64,000 nucleotides of DNA from Flavobacterium sp. 245 (GTDB taxonomy: Bacteria; Bacteroidota; Bacteroidia; Flavobacteriales; Flavobacteriaceae), in NCBI RefSeq assembly GCF_004362055.1, contig NZ_SNXB01000003.1, positions 542,809 to 606,808 on the forward strand, read 5' to 3'. Position 1 is the stretch's first letter. Each line of letters opens with the position of its first letter. Under the pieces are notes generated by a model. The model made no database searches, had not been told where the DNA came from, and saw only the letters and a program-made list of their open reading frames with translations. Below are positions 34,953 to 44,281 of the stretch, piece by piece. Position numbers and translations under genes: made by a program.

Positions 34953-35093
34953 TATCTTTGAGACGTAAATAAATAAAATCTATTACCTATCAAAATTGAA
35001 TTTAAGGGTTGGCTAAAGCCTCATAAATAATTATTAATTCAAATTTACCTTATATTAAAAAAAGCTTCGCCTTATAGAGACGAAGCTTTTTTT
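34953..35093 (+). ncRNA. Candidate small RNA: -7 element followed by a non-coding stretch and a terminator hairpin
   Basis: TATCTTTG (34953-34960) is an exact -7 element on the plus strand. About 95 bp of sequence without an ORF follows, then a strong terminator hairpin (AAAAAAGCTTCG against CGAAGCTTTTTT, 35058-35092). No -33 TTG is seen, and the hairpin could instead simply end the tRNA-Trp transcript coming from the other side. It is a candidate only. Confidence 0.3.
35058..35092. terminator. Bidirectional hairpin terminator
   Basis: A perfect 12-bp stem (AAAAAAGCTTCG / CGAAGCTTTTTT) with an 11-nt loop and T tracts on both strands. It lies 25 bp downstream of the tRNA-Trp gene on the minus strand. 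Confidence 0.85.
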
Positions 35094-35116
35094 TATGTTT
35101 TTATTTGATTTAATTG

Positions 35117-35187
35117 CACGGGCGGAGGGATTCGAACCCCCATCAACGGTTTTGGAGACCGCTATTCTACCCTTGAACTACGCCCGT
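35117..35187 (-). tRNA. tRNA-Trp (anticodon CCA)
   Basis: The minus strand folds as a 71-nt tRNA: acceptor ACGGGCG/CGCCCGT with discriminator G, a short D arm, anticodon stem GCGGT/ACCGT with loop CTCCAAA (anticodon CCA), and a T arm with GTTCGAATC. The 3' CCA is not encoded. The terminator at 35058-35092 follows. It stands alone between hisS and grpE-dnaJ. Confidence 0.93.
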
Positions 35188-35307
35188 AACTTAAGGTCGG
35201 CAAATTAAAAGTTTTTTTTCTTCACCAGCAACTATTTTAGGCAGAGATTTAAAAATAAAATCCTTTAATTCACTGGGCCCAACAGCAAAAACCTTCGCTT
35301 CAAGCAG

Positions 35308-36735
35308 TTAAGCTAACAAAGCGTTTTTCAAACCTTCAAAATCAACAGAAACCTGTTCGCCTGTCACTAAATTTTTAAGTGAATACGTATTTGAAGCGAT
35401 TTCCTGATCTCCGGCAATTACTGCAAACGGAATCAAACGTTTATCTGCATATTGAAACTGTTTTCCAACTTTTACATTATCAGGATACAATTCCACTTTT
35501 ATATTTTCTTTTCTTAATTTCTGAATCGCTTTTGACGCATACAAGGCTTCTTTATCTCCATAATTAATAAAAATGGCTTTTGAAGTTGCTGCAACAGTTT
35601 CAGGAAACAATTGCAATTCTTCCAAAACCAAATAAATTCTATCCAATCCAAAAGAAATTCCGACACCACTCATATTTTTCAAACCAAAAATACCCGTCAA
35701 ATCGTCGTATCTTCCGCCACCGCCAATAGAACCCATCGCTACAGTTTTTGGCGCCGCAACTTCAAAAATAGCTCCAGTGTAATAATTTAGTCCACGAGCT
35801 AAAGTTACATCCAAATCTAAAATTGCAGTTGACAAACCTAAATCTGCAACATTGTCACAAATAAATTTCAATTCTTCGACACCTTTCATTCCTTCTTCTG
35901 ATGAAGATAGCAATTCTGAAAGCTGTTTGATTTTATCTGCAAAAGTGCCAGAAAAACTGAAAAGTGGCTGAACTTTTACTAACGCTTCTTCAGAAATTCC
36001 TTTTTCAATCATTTCTTTCTTTACGCCATCTTCGCCAATTTTATCTAGTTTATCTAGCGCAACTGTAAAATCTATTAATTTATCTGAAGCACCAATAACT
36101 TCAGCGATTCCAGATAAAATTTTTCTGTTGTTAATTTTAATCGTTACTCCTTCTAAACCTAAAGAGGTAAAAACCGTATCATACAATTGAACCAATTCAA
36201 CTTCCTGCCATAAAGATTTTGAACCAACCACATCGGCATCACATTGAAAAAACTCTCTAAAACGGCCTTTTTGCGGATTGTCAGCTCTCCAAACCGGCTG
36301 AATCTGATATCTTTTAAAAGGAAATTCAATTTCGCTTTGGTGCTGTACAACGTATCTTGCAAAAGGCACTGTTAAATCGTAACGCAAAGCTTTTTCAGAA
36401 ATTTTTCCTGTGAATTTATTCAATTCAATTCTTTGCTCTAGACTAATTTTTTCGGCCGAATTTATTTGTAATTCTTCGATTGATTCCGGCAATTCAATTT
36501 TACTTTTATTGTAGAAAAAATTTCCAGAATTCAATATCTTAAAAATCAAGCGATCACCTTCTTCTCCATATTTTCCCATCAAAGTATCTGAATTTTCAAA
36601 CGAAGGTGTTTCGATTGGCTGGAAACCAAATCTTTCGAAATTAGCTTTTATAGTCTGAATAATATATTGACGTTTTGACACCTCAGCAGGTGAAAAATCT
36701 CTGGTTCCCTTTGGAATACTTGGTTTTGAAGCCAT
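35308..36735 (-). CDS. hisS: Histidine-tRNA ligase
   Basis: This 475-aa protein is a class II aminoacyl-tRNA synthetase. Motif 1 is near residues 40-60, motif 2 is [27 protein letters not shown], the histidine-A motif is [15 protein letters not shown], and motif 3 is [14 protein letters not shown] with [11 protein letters not shown]. The C-terminal anticodon-binding domain starts near 375 ([13 protein letters not shown]). The length fits the longer HisRS form common in Bacteroidetes. It charges tRNA-His in the cytoplasm. Confidence 0.96.
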   Translation of the reverse strand: MASKPSIPKGTRDFSPAEVSKRQYIIQTIKANFERFGFQPIETPSFENSDTLMGKYGEEGDRLIFKILNSGNFFYNKSKIELPESIEELQINSAEKISLEQRIELNKFTGKISEKALRYDLTVPFARYVVQHQSEIEFPFKRYQIQPVWRADNPQKGRFREFFQCDADVVGSKSLWQEVELVQLYDTVFTSLGLEGVTIKINNRKILSGIAEVIGASDKLIDFTVALDKLDKIGEDGVKKEMIEKGISEEALVKVQPLFSFSGTFADKIKQLSELLSSSEEGMKGVEELKFICDNVADLGLSTAILDLDVTLARGLNYYTGAIFEVAAPKTVAMGSIGGGGRYDDLTGIFGLKNMSGVGISFGLDRIYLVLEELQLFPETVAATSKAIFINYGDKEALYASKAIQKLRKENIKVELYPDNVKVGKQFQYADKRLIPFAVIAGDQEIASNTYSLKNLVTGEQVSVDFEGLKNALLA

Positions 36736-36739
36736 TTTT

Positions 36740-36906
36740 TTTAGATTATTAGATTTTAGATCTTTAGACTTTTAGATTTCATTTTCTGAAATCTTATATT
36801 TAAAAACCTATTTTGAATTATAATTTATTTCTAGATTTTCTTTTAGATTGTTGGCTCTTTAGACTTTCGACTTTATGACTTTCCAACTTTCGACTTAATT
36901 AAGTCT
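36740..36906. repeat. TTAGATT and GACTTTC-type short-unit arrays between divergent genes
   Basis: 36740-36780 holds TTAGATTA, TTAGATTT, TAGATCTT and TAGACTTT units (about 8-bp steps). A second stretch, 36826-36906, holds CTAGATTTTC, TTAGATTG and then GACTTTC/GACTTTA units in 7-8-bp steps. The two unit types lie end to end. The gap separates hisS and the MacB-like permease, which diverge. Confidence 0.65.
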
Positions 36907-36990
36907 GCAAATATCTTACTTTTTAAAATAAATAATAACAGTTCGAAAACAAACTTGTAACAAAAACCGTATTTTCGTGACAAATTGGTC

Positions 36991-38235
36991 ATGATGCTAA
37001 AATTATTTAAAGAAAATATCCGAATTGCTTTTGGTTCCATCAAAACACAAATTCTTCGAACCATTCTTACTGTATTAATTATTGCTATCGGAATTACCGC
37101 TTTGGTTGGGATTTTGACTGTTGTAACGGCTTTAGAAAATACCGTTTCGACCAATTTTGCCTCTATGGGTGCCAATACATTCAATATCAATCAATACGAA
37201 AACAATTTAAAAAACCGCGGTGGCAACGAGCGCGAAATCGTAAATCCAATTATTTCGTATCCTGAAGCAGTAGCTTTTAAAAACAAATTCAAATATCCTT
37301 TTACTGAAACTTCACTTTCGTTTACAGCAACTTCAAAAGCAGAAGTTAAATTTTTAGGCGAAAAAACAGATCCCGAAATAAAAATCTTGGGTGTCGATGA
37401 ACATTTTATTTCTAATTCGGGTCTAGAAACTACTTTAGGACGTTCTTTTAATCAGTTTGACATTGACAATAATACCTATTCCTGCATTGTTGGATCTGAT
37501 TTTGAAAAAGGTTTACTGAAAGATGTAAATCCAATTGATAAAATCATTTCAATTCGAGGTGCACGTTTCAAAGTAATTGGCGTTTTAAAAGAAAAAGGAT
37601 CGACGTTTGGGAACAGTCAGGATTTACGAGTTTTAATCCCAATTCAAGTTGCGCGTTCCTTGTTTACAGCACCAAACATCAACTATACAGTCAGCGTCAT
37701 GGTTTCTAAAAAAGAACTTTTAGATCCCGCAATTGACAATGCTACGAGCGTCATGCGCCGAGTTCGCAAATTAAATCCTGTTCGCGACAACAATTTTGGA
37801 ATTGGCCGAAGTGACGATTTAATAAACCGTATTCTTGGAATTACACAATATTTAGGATGGGCTTCTTGGATTATTTCGATTATAACAATTCTAGGTTCAT
37901 CGATCGCATTAATGAACATTATGATTGTTTCTGTTACAGAGCGTACACGTGAAATTGGTGTCCGAAAAGCTTTAGGAGCAACAAAATCAACAATTTCAAC
38001 TCAGTTTTTTATCGAAACTTTATTGATTGGACAAATTGGCGGCTTGGTCGGAATCATAATAGGAATTCTGCTTGGCTTTGCCATTGCAACGGCCATGAAC
38101 TTTGCCTTTGTTATTCCGTGGAGCGCCATTTTTGCCGCTTTTGCCACTAGTTTTACCGTTGCGATAGTTTCAGGATTATATCCGGCAATAAAAGCTTCAA
38201 AATTAGATCCAATTGAGGCTTTGCGTTACGAATAG
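36991..38235 (+). CDS. MacB/LolC-like ABC transporter permease
   Basis: This protein of about 414 aa starts at the ATG at 36991 or 36994. It has the MacB layout: a first membrane helix (about 18-42, RTILTVLIIAIGITALVG), a periplasmic MacB-type domain (about 45-270), and three C-terminal FtsX-type helices with the coupling segment TERTREIGVRKALGATKSTI. Such permeases move substrates out of the inner membrane mechanically, or release lipoproteins, with a separate ATPase. No ATPase gene is adjacent, so its partner must lie elsewhere. Confidence 0.9.
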   Translation: MMLKLFKENIRIAFGSIKTQILRTILTVLIIAIGITALVGILTVVTALENTVSTNFASMGANTFNINQYENNLKNRGGNEREIVNPIISYPEAVAFKNKFKYPFTETSLSFTATSKAEVKFLGEKTDPEIKILGVDEHFISNSGLETTLGRSFNQFDIDNNTYSCIVGSDFEKGLLKDVNPIDKIISIRGARFKVIGVLKEKGSTFGNSQDLRVLIPIQVARSLFTAPNINYTVSVMVSKKELLDPAIDNATSVMRRVRKLNPVRDNNFGIGRSDDLINRILGITQYLGWASWIISIITILGSSIALMNIMIVSVTERTREIGVRKALGATKSTISTQFFIETLLIGQIGGLVGIIIGILLGFAIATAMNFAFVIPWSAIFAAFATSFTVAIVSGLYPAIKASKLDPIEALRYE

Positions 38236-38240
38236 TTTTT

Positions 38241-38304
38241 CAGTATTCAGTCGCAGTTTTCAGTCATACCTAATAACTGAAAACCGAAAACTGCGACTGA
38301 AAAC
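38241..38304. repeat. Compact hairpin of CAGT-type units between convergent genes
   Basis: Left arm 38241-38265 (CAGTATT, CAGTCG, CAGTTTT, CAGTC) and right arm 38275-38304 (CTGAAAA, CCGAAAA, CTGCGA, CTGAAAA) are inverted copies with a loop of about 10 nt. Unit steps are 7, 6, 7. It fills the gap between the permease and prmC and may be a bidirectional terminator. Confidence 0.8.
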
Positions 38305-39159
38305 TTAAATATTCCCTTTTATCATTCGGTCATTATCGTAAATATCTTTGCGGAGTTCAATATTTTTAAAATTCATTTTTTCCAGCAAATCGGTCATCTC
38401 TTTACCTAAATACTGGTTGATTTCAAAATATAACTTCCCGTTTTCCAACAGATTCTTTTCTGCGAGTTCTGCTATTTTTCTGTAAAAAACCAAAGCGTCA
38501 TTATCATCAACAAATAATGCCAAATGCGGTTCAAAGTCCAGAACATTCTTTTTGATTTCAGCTTTTTCTAAATTTCGAACATAAGGCGGATTAGAAACAA
38601 TGATATCATAATCCGATTTCAAAATTTCCAATTCCAATATATTCTTCAGCATAAAAGTAACATCTACCTTATTGTTTATGGCATTTCGTTTAGCCGTATC
38701 TAATGCTTTTTTAGACACATCAATAGCATAAACCTTTGCATTCGGAAGGTTTTTAGCCAATGAAATAGCTATACAGCCACTTCCGGTTCCAATATCTAAT
38801 ATTTTGATTTCTTTAGATTTATCAATCTTTTTATTTTCATTGATAATCCATTCAACCAATTCCTCCGTTTCTGGTCTCGGAATCAAAACGTTTTCGTTTA
38901 CCTCAAAATCTAAACCGTAAAAACTGGTTTTCCCTAACAAATACTGAATCGGAACTTCTTTTTTAAGCTGATTTAAGAAGGAATCCCAGACTACAAAATC
39001 TTTTTCAGAGAAATTCAGTTCGTGATTTAAAGCTAAATCAATCTGACGTAATCTATGTTTGTCTTCTAAAATCAAATAGAAAAAACTCTCCGCTTCATAT
39101 GCATCATAAAAAGGCGATAATTCTTTTATAAACTGAGTGCGGTATTGTTTAATTTTCAT
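38305..39159 (-). CDS. prmC: Release factor glutamine methyltransferase PrmC (HemK)
   Basis: This 284-aa protein methylates the GGQ glutamine of release factors RF1 and RF2 with SAM. The N-terminal helical domain (1-85) is followed by a Rossmann methyltransferase with IPRPETEELVEW, the SAM-binding DIGTGSGCIAISLA and the catalytic NPPY motif (VSNPPYV). The length and motif order are as in E. coli PrmC. It is cytoplasmic. Confidence 0.94.
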   Translation of the reverse strand: MKIKQYRTQFIKELSPFYDAYEAESFFYLILEDKHRLRQIDLALNHELNFSEKDFVVWDSFLNQLKKEVPIQYLLGKTSFYGLDFEVNENVLIPRPETEELVEWIINENKKIDKSKEIKILDIGTGSGCIAISLAKNLPNAKVYAIDVSKKALDTAKRNAINNKVDVTFMLKNILELEILKSDYDIIVSNPPYVRNLEKAEIKKNVLDFEPHLALFVDDNDALVFYRKIAELAEKNLLENGKLYFEINQYLGKEMTDLLEKMNFKNIELRKDIYDNDRMIKGNI

Positions 39160-39241
39160 TTTTGGTCTCTGAGTATTTTTTATTCAGCAAAAGCCGATTT
39201 CTTTCAAAATAAGTATCTTAAAATCTAATTTGTTACAAGAT

Positions 39242-39727
39242 TTACAAAACTTTCAACATCCAAACCGGGCAAGAATTATGCCCCGTACATCCTAATGGAG
39301 CATCTAAATATTCAAAACCTGATTTTTTATATAATTTTTGGGCGTCATGCATAAACGGCATCGTTTCAATATAGCATTTTTCAAAGCCAAAATTTCGCGC
39401 TTCATTCAGGCATTTTTCCATCATTTGACTTCCAATTCCCAAACCTCGTGTCTTTGGTAAAAAATACATCTTTTGCAGTTCACAAATTTCTGGAGCACCA
39501 TTATCTAAAGGTGCAATCCCGCAACAACCCACAATTTCACCTTCATTTTCAACAACAAAATAAACAGATTTCGGTTTATTGTATTCTTCAAACATTAAAT
39601 CAAGGTATGGATCTGCGTATGCTGTACCCACTTTTGGGATTTCCATTTCATCAAAAACAGAACGTATTAATTGAGCAACTGCTTTATTGTCTTCTTTTTT
39701 AATTGCTCTGATTATGCAATTTTTCAT
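39242..39727 (-). CDS. GNAT acetyltransferase
   Basis: This 161-aa protein shows the GNAT core: a strand with YFVVENEGEIVGCCGI, the acetyl-CoA loop LPKTRGLGIGSQMMEKCL, and the late KCYIETMPFMHDAQKLYKKSGFEY. Cysteines and histidines near the C-terminus (GCTGHNSCPVWML) are unusual but have no assigned role. The acceptor is unknown. It is transcribed divergently from ribD with a -7 element at 39755-39762. Confidence 0.87.
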   Translation of the reverse strand: MKNCIIRAIKKEDNKAVAQLIRSVFDEMEIPKVGTAYADPYLDLMFEEYNKPKSVYFVVENEGEIVGCCGIAPLDNGAPEICELQKMYFLPKTRGLGIGSQMMEKCLNEARNFGFEKCYIETMPFMHDAQKLYKKSGFEYLDAPLGCTGHNSCPVWMLKVL

Positions 39728-39754
39728 AATTCTTTTATTCTTGTAATATATTTA

Positions 39755-39762
39755 CAAAAGTA
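39755..39762 (-). promoter_or_regulatory. -7 element (TACTTTTG) upstream of the GNAT gene
   Basis: An exact TAnnTTTG match on the minus strand lies 28 bp upstream of the GNAT ATG. No TTG at the consensus distance. Confidence 0.38.
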
Positions 39763-39803
39763 AAAATACTTTTTTGATAGTTTCCTAACATTCCTGACAA
39801 CTA

Positions 39804-39834
39804 TTGAGACTAATATCAAAATTAACTACTTTTG
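39804..39834 (+). promoter_or_regulatory. Promoter of ribD, placed for a nearly leaderless transcript
   Basis: TTG (39804-39806) and TACTTTTG (39827-39834) are 20 bp apart and match the consensus exactly. The GTG start of ribD at 39839 lies only 4 bp after the -7 element, at or next to the expected transcription start. Confidence 0.55.
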
Positions 39835-39838
39835 CAGA

Positions 39839-40888
39839 GTGAATAGACATGAAAAATACATAAAACGCTGTATCGAACTTGCACAAAATGGTTTTGGAAC
39901 AACTTATCCAAATCCGATGGTTGGCAGTGTAATTGTTTATGAAGACAAAATCATTGGCGAAGGCTGGCATAAAAAAGCTGGCGAACCACACGCCGAAGTA
40001 AATGCGGTTCGATCTGTAACAGATAAATCGCTATTAAAAAAAGCTACCATTTACGTTAGTCTAGAACCTTGTTCCCATTTTGGAAAAACACCTCCTTGTT
40101 GTGATTTAATTATTGCAAACGAAATTCCGAATGTTGTAGTTGGAACTGTTGATCCAAATGAAAAAGTAGCTGGAAACGGAATTAAGAAATTAATTGCCGC
40201 TGGCGCAAATGTGACCGTTGGCATTTTGGAAAAAGAATGCCACGAACTCAATAAACGCTTTTTCACCTTCCATCAAAAAAAGCGCCCATACATTATATTA
40301 AAGTGGGCTGAAACTCAGGATGGTTTTTTAGCCCCTGAAAAAGAAATTAATCAAGAACGCCAGCCAATTTGGATTACCAATAAATATTCCAGACAATTAG
40401 TCCACAAATGGCGAAGTGAAGAACAGGCTGTTTTAGTGGGAACTCAAACTGTTATTGATGATAATCCGAAATTAAATACTAGAGATTGGTCAGGAAGCAA
40501 TCCGGTGAGAGTCATTTTAGATCAGAATAACCGAATTTCAAAAGACAGCTTTGTTTTTGACGACAGTGTAAAAACAATAGTGTTTTCAAAATATGAAAAT
40601 AATTCTTCAACTGAAAATACCATTTTTGAAAAAATCGATTTTAATGAAAATTTGATTTCTCCGATTTTAAACGTTTTATACCAGCATCAAATTCAATCCG
40701 TAATTATTGAAGGCGGCAGACAAACCCTGCAATCTTTTATTGATCAGAATTTATGGGATGAAGCACGAATTTTTACTGGAAGAACTAATTTTGAAAAAGG
40801 CATAAAAGCGCCAATTATCCAAAAGAAACACACAATCAAAACCACTATTCAAAACGACGAATTATTTTATATTACAAACCATGATTGA
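39839..40888 (+). CDS. ribD: Bifunctional riboflavin deaminase/reductase RibD (GTG start)
   Basis: This 349-aa protein catalyses two steps of riboflavin synthesis: deamination of the pyrimidine and reduction of the ribosyl side chain. The deaminase domain (1-145) has the zinc motif HAEVNAV and PCSHFGKTPPCC, and NPMVGSV near the start. The reductase domain (about 150-345) has LKWAETQDGFLA, AVLVGTQTVIDDNPKLNTR and IIEGGRQTLQSF. GTG at 39839 places MNRHEKYIKRCIELAQ in the expected position. It overlaps the downstream HAD gene by 8 bp. Confidence 0.95.
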   Translation: MNRHEKYIKRCIELAQNGFGTTYPNPMVGSVIVYEDKIIGEGWHKKAGEPHAEVNAVRSVTDKSLLKKATIYVSLEPCSHFGKTPPCCDLIIANEIPNVVVGTVDPNEKVAGNGIKKLIAAGANVTVGILEKECHELNKRFFTFHQKKRPYIILKWAETQDGFLAPEKEINQERQPIWITNKYSRQLVHKWRSEEQAVLVGTQTVIDDNPKLNTRDWSGSNPVRVILDQNNRISKDSFVFDDSVKTIVFSKYENNSSTENTIFEKIDFNENLISPILNVLYQHQIQSVIIEGGRQTLQSFIDQNLWDEARIFTGRTNFEKGIKAPIIQKKHTIKTTIQNDELFYITNHD

Positions 40889-41483
40889 TACGATAATTTT
40901 TGACTTTGGCGATATTTTCATCAATTTAAACAAACAAGGAACCATATCAGGACTGAAGAAACTTGGCATGACCGAATGGAATTCAGAAATGGATCGTTTG
41001 AATTTATTATATGAAACTGGTGACGTTTCGTACGATGATTTTGTAGGCGGCTTTCAGAAAGAACTTCCAAATGCATCACTTGAAGAAATTTTAGAAGCCT
41101 GGAATGCCGTTCTAGCCGATTTCCCAGCTTATCGATTGGAGTTTCTAAAAGAACTTTCAAAAAAATATCGTTTGTTTCTTTTAAGCAATACAGATGCGAT
41201 TCATATTGCGACTTTTGAAAAAACAGTAGGCAAGCCATTTTATACTGATTTTTACAATTGTTTTGAAAAAGTTCATTTTTCATTTGAAATTAGAAAACGC
41301 AAACCAAATACGAATTCTTATCAGCATTTAATTGACGAACATAATTTAATTCCGGAGCAAACATTATTTGTTGACGACAAAAAAGAAAACACAGACGCCG
41401 CTTCTACTTTAGGTCTACAAGTATGGAATTTACAGGTTGGGCAAGAAGATGTTGTAGATTTATTTACTAAAGGAATATTATAA
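40881..41483 (+). CDS. HAD-IA family phosphatase, coupled to ribD
   Basis: This 200-aa protein has the HAD core: motif I IIFDFGDIFINL (nucleophile Asp8), motif II LFLLSNTD, the motif III region RKRKPNTNSYQHL (Lys) and motif IV FVDDKKENTDAA. The second motif-I aspartate is replaced by Gly (DFG), as in YihX-type enzymes. Its ATG overlaps the last 8 bp of ribD, so the two are translated together. The pathway needs a HAD phosphatase to dephosphorylate the RibD product before RibH acts, which makes this a good candidate, but that is inference. Confidence 0.87.
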   Translation: MIDTIIFDFGDIFINLNKQGTISGLKKLGMTEWNSEMDRLNLLYETGDVSYDDFVGGFQKELPNASLEEILEAWNAVLADFPAYRLEFLKELSKKYRLFLLSNTDAIHIATFEKTVGKPFYTDFYNCFEKVHFSFEIRKRKPNTNSYQHLIDEHNLIPEQTLFVDDKKENTDAASTLGLQVWNLQVGQEDVVDLFTKGIL

Positions 41484-41589
41484 AAATATTTTAGTCAAAG
41501 ATTAAAAGATCACACAGATGTCACCGACAAATAGAAAAATCCTTTCTAATCTTTTAATTTGTGGCAAAAAAACAATTTAGATTTTAATT

Positions 41590-42222
41590 TTGGAATACAG
41601 CGATACTTACCAAACCATTGCATTTGAATCTGAGGAGGTTCTTTTTAAAGAAAAAGGAAGCAAATTCTTTGGCTACGCTTTTCCTATTGAAAGCGAAGAT
41701 GAAGTTAAACCAATTATTGAAAACCTAAAAAAACTGCATCCACACGCCGTTCATTACTGTTATGCGTATCAATTAGGAACAGCACCAAAAATATCCTATA
41801 GAGCAAATGATGACGGAGAGCCCAGTAATACAGCCGGAGCGCCCATTTATGGCCAAATTCAGTCCTTTGGATTAACCAATATTCTTGTAGTCGTAGTTCG
41901 TATTTTTGGAGGCGTAAAATTAGGAGTCGGCGGTTTGATCAGTGCTTACAGAACAACTGCACAAATGACACTTGAAATTTGCGAAATTGTTGAAAAAACA
42001 ATTGATGTTCATTTTTTAATCTCTTTTGACTACAAAAACATGAACAAAGTAATGCGGGTTATTAAAGAAAAAAAACTGGAAATTACTTCTCAGGAAATGG
42101 AGATTGACGAAAATTCCGGTCTCCCAATTGGCAAAATAATCACAAAAACGCGCAAAAAAAATGCCGAATCTGTATTCGACATTTTTGATTTAATGTTTGA
42201 AATCGACATTAAAATTATATAA
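41590..42222 (+). CDS. YigZ/IMPACT family protein (TTG start)
   Basis: This 210-aa protein has the UPF0029/IMPACT domain (KEKGSKFFGYAFPIESEDEV, HAVHYCYAYQLG, SYRANDDGEPSNTAGAPI, VVVVRIFGGVKLGVGGLISAYRTTA) and a C-terminal DUF1949-like domain (FDYKNMNKVMRVIKEKKL). No ATG lies before the conserved part, so TTG at 41590 is the start. Bacterial YigZ proteins are conserved but their function is unclear; eukaryotic IMPACT regulates translation. It follows the HAD gene on the same strand after about 100 bp. Confidence 0.9.
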   Translation: MEYSDTYQTIAFESEEVLFKEKGSKFFGYAFPIESEDEVKPIIENLKKLHPHAVHYCYAYQLGTAPKISYRANDDGEPSNTAGAPIYGQIQSFGLTNILVVVVRIFGGVKLGVGGLISAYRTTAQMTLEICEIVEKTIDVHFLISFDYKNMNKVMRVIKEKKLEITSQEMEIDENSGLPIGKIITKTRKKNAESVFDIFDLMFEIDIKII

Positions 42223-42253
42223 ATTAACATTAAAACATAGTTGATTTTAACAA

Positions 42254-42658
42254 TTATACTAGTGTTTTAAATAATTCTAAAATGTAATCTGGAGGAGCTG
42301 TTGGGCGGCCCGTTTTTAACGAAATAAATACTAAAATAAACACAGCCGTTGTTAATAACTCACCCGCTTCGTTAAAGATCTCACAGTCGAATTCAATCTT
42401 AACAGAAGACTGACTTTTGAAGGTGGTATGAATTGTAAGAAGTTCATCGTAACGTGCTGATTTTTTATAATTTATTTGCATCGAAACAATTGGCAAACCA
42501 ATTCCGCTTTCTTCCATACTTGCATACGAAATCCCTTTATTTCTAAGCCATTCCACGCGTCCGATCTCAAAATAAGGCACATAATTTCCGTGATAAACAA
42601 CTCCCATTTGATCAGTTTCGGAGTAACGGACACGCACTTGCGTTTGATGATTTTTCAT
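42254..42658 (-). CDS. Acyl-CoA thioesterase, YbgC/FadM type (hot-dog fold)
   Basis: This 134-aa protein has the 4-hydroxybenzoyl-CoA thioesterase motif YSETDQMGVVYHGNYVPYFEIGR, with the catalytic Asp16. The hot-dog core continues with IVSMQINYKKSARYDELLTI and VFILVFISLKTGRP. It hydrolyses acyl-CoA thioesters in the cytoplasm. It is convergent with yigZ and divergent from dnaA. Confidence 0.91.
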   Translation of the reverse strand: MKNHQTQVRVRYSETDQMGVVYHGNYVPYFEIGRVEWLRNKGISYASMEESGIGLPIVSMQINYKKSARYDELLTIHTTFKSQSSVKIEFDCEIFNEAGELLTTAVFILVFISLKTGRPTAPPDYILELFKTLV

Positions 42659-42844
42659 TCTTTATATATTAAAAATAATTAATTCTAAAAATAACACTTA
42701 CAACATTTTTTTATAAAATTAGACAGCAAAATATTTTTTTTTACAGAAATTTGTTCACATATTTGTTATCCCGAAATACGGAAAAAATTTGCTCCTTTTT
42801 TATTAGGAGAATCTTTATCAATAATAAAAAACTTATCTGAATCT

Positions 42845-44272
42845 ATGACTAAAACTGCTCAATCGGTATGGGAAAACTGTTTGTCCTTTATAAAAGACAA
42901 TATTCAAGATCAAGCATACAAAACTTGGTTCGAACCAATCAAATCAGTTGAGCTAACCGACAACGCATTATATATTCAGGTACCTAGTAAATTTTTCTAC
43001 GAATGGTTAGAAGAACATTACGTTAAATTATTGAAAGTTGCGCTTACCAAAGAACTAGGAAAAAATGCAAAGTTACTCTATAAAATTAAAATGGAGAACA
43101 CTTATGGCAACAAACAGCCATTTACTGAGCAGCTCCCAAGTTCTAACAGAGTACCTATGAAACCGCAAGAGGTTGATGCTCCGTTTAAAAACTTAAATCC
43201 AGAGCTTAAAAATCCGTTTGTAATTCCTGGAATCAGAAATTTAAAAATTGAATCGCAGTTAAATCCGAATTACAGTTTTGACAATTTCCTTGAAGGAGAC
43301 TCAAACCGTTTGGCTCGTTCTGCAGGTATGGCTGTAGCTAATAAACCTGGAGGAACTTCATTTAATCCTTTATTGATTTTTGGAGGAGTAGGTTTAGGAA
43401 AAACACACTTGGCGCACGCTATTGGTGTAGAAGTAAAAGATAAATATCCTGAAAAAACGGTTTTATATATTTCTGCCGAGATTTTCACACAACAATATAT
43501 TGATTCTGTAAAAAAGAATAATCGTAATGATTTTATTCATTTTTATCAGTTAATTGACGTTTTGATTATTGACGACGTTCAATTCTTATCTGGAAAATCA
43601 GGAACTCAAGACGTTTTCTTCCATATTTTTAATTACCTGCACCAAAACGGAAAACAGGTAATTCTAACTTCGGATAAAGCTCCTGTTGATATGCAGGATA
43701 TTGAGCAACGTTTATTGTCACGTTTTAAATGGGGACTTTCTGCAGAATTGCATCAGCCTGACTATGAAACACGTGTTTCGATCTTAAAAAACATTTTGTA
43801 CCGCGACGGTGTTGAAATGCCGGAGGACATTTTAGAATATGTTGCCCGCAATATCAAAACTAACGTTCGTGAACTTGAAGGAGCGATCATTTCGTTAATC
43901 GCTCAATCTTCTTTCAATAAAAAAGAAGTAACTATTGAGTTAGCGAAAAGTGTTGTAGAGAAATTTGTTAAAAATGTAAAAAGAGAAATCTCAATCGATT
44001 ATATTCAAAAAATTGTTTCAGATTATTTCCAATTAGATATTGAAACACTTCAATCTAAAACTCGAAAAAGGCACGTTGTACAGGCGAGACAGCTGGCCAT
44101 GTTTTTTGCAAAGAAATTCACTAAAGCTTCTTTGGCAAACATTGGTTCACAAATTGGAGATCGCGATCACGCTACCGTTTTGCACGCTTGTAAAACTGTT
44201 GACAATTTAGTTTCTACAGACAAACAATTCAAAAAATTTGTCGAAGACATCAACAAAAAATTAACGCTATAA
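42845..44272 (+). CDS. dnaA: Chromosomal replication initiator DnaA
   Basis: This 475-aa protein has domain I (about 1-85, SVWENCLSFIKDNIQDQAYKTWF), a linker, the AAA+ domain (about 130-350) with Walker A GGVGLGKTH (180-188), Walker B VLIIDDVQFL and the arginine finger region LLSRFKWGL. Domain IV carries the DnaA-box-binding signature (GDRDHATVLHACKTV). The upstream 186-bp gap is AT-rich but has no clear cluster of TTATCCACA boxes, so oriC is not assigned. The phosphatase gene follows after 9 bp. Confidence 0.97.
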   Translation: MTKTAQSVWENCLSFIKDNIQDQAYKTWFEPIKSVELTDNALYIQVPSKFFYEWLEEHYVKLLKVALTKELGKNAKLLYKIKMENTYGNKQPFTEQLPSSNRVPMKPQEVDAPFKNLNPELKNPFVIPGIRNLKIESQLNPNYSFDNFLEGDSNRLARSAGMAVANKPGGTSFNPLLIFGGVGLGKTHLAHAIGVEVKDKYPEKTVLYISAEIFTQQYIDSVKKNNRNDFIHFYQLIDVLIIDDVQFLSGKSGTQDVFFHIFNYLHQNGKQVILTSDKAPVDMQDIEQRLLSRFKWGLSAELHQPDYETRVSILKNILYRDGVEMPEDILEYVARNIKTNVRELEGAIISLIAQSSFNKKEVTIELAKSVVEKFVKNVKREISIDYIQKIVSDYFQLDIETLQSKTRKRHVVQARQLAMFFAKKFTKASLANIGSQIGDRDHATVLHACKTVDNLVSTDKQFKKFVEDINKKLTL

Positions 44273-44281
44273 ACGCGAATC

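Noticed and set aside
42659..42844. Possible oriC upstream of dnaA
   Set aside because: The gap is AT-rich but has no cluster of TTATCCACA boxes; the closest is a single TTATCCCGA. Not enough to claim an origin.
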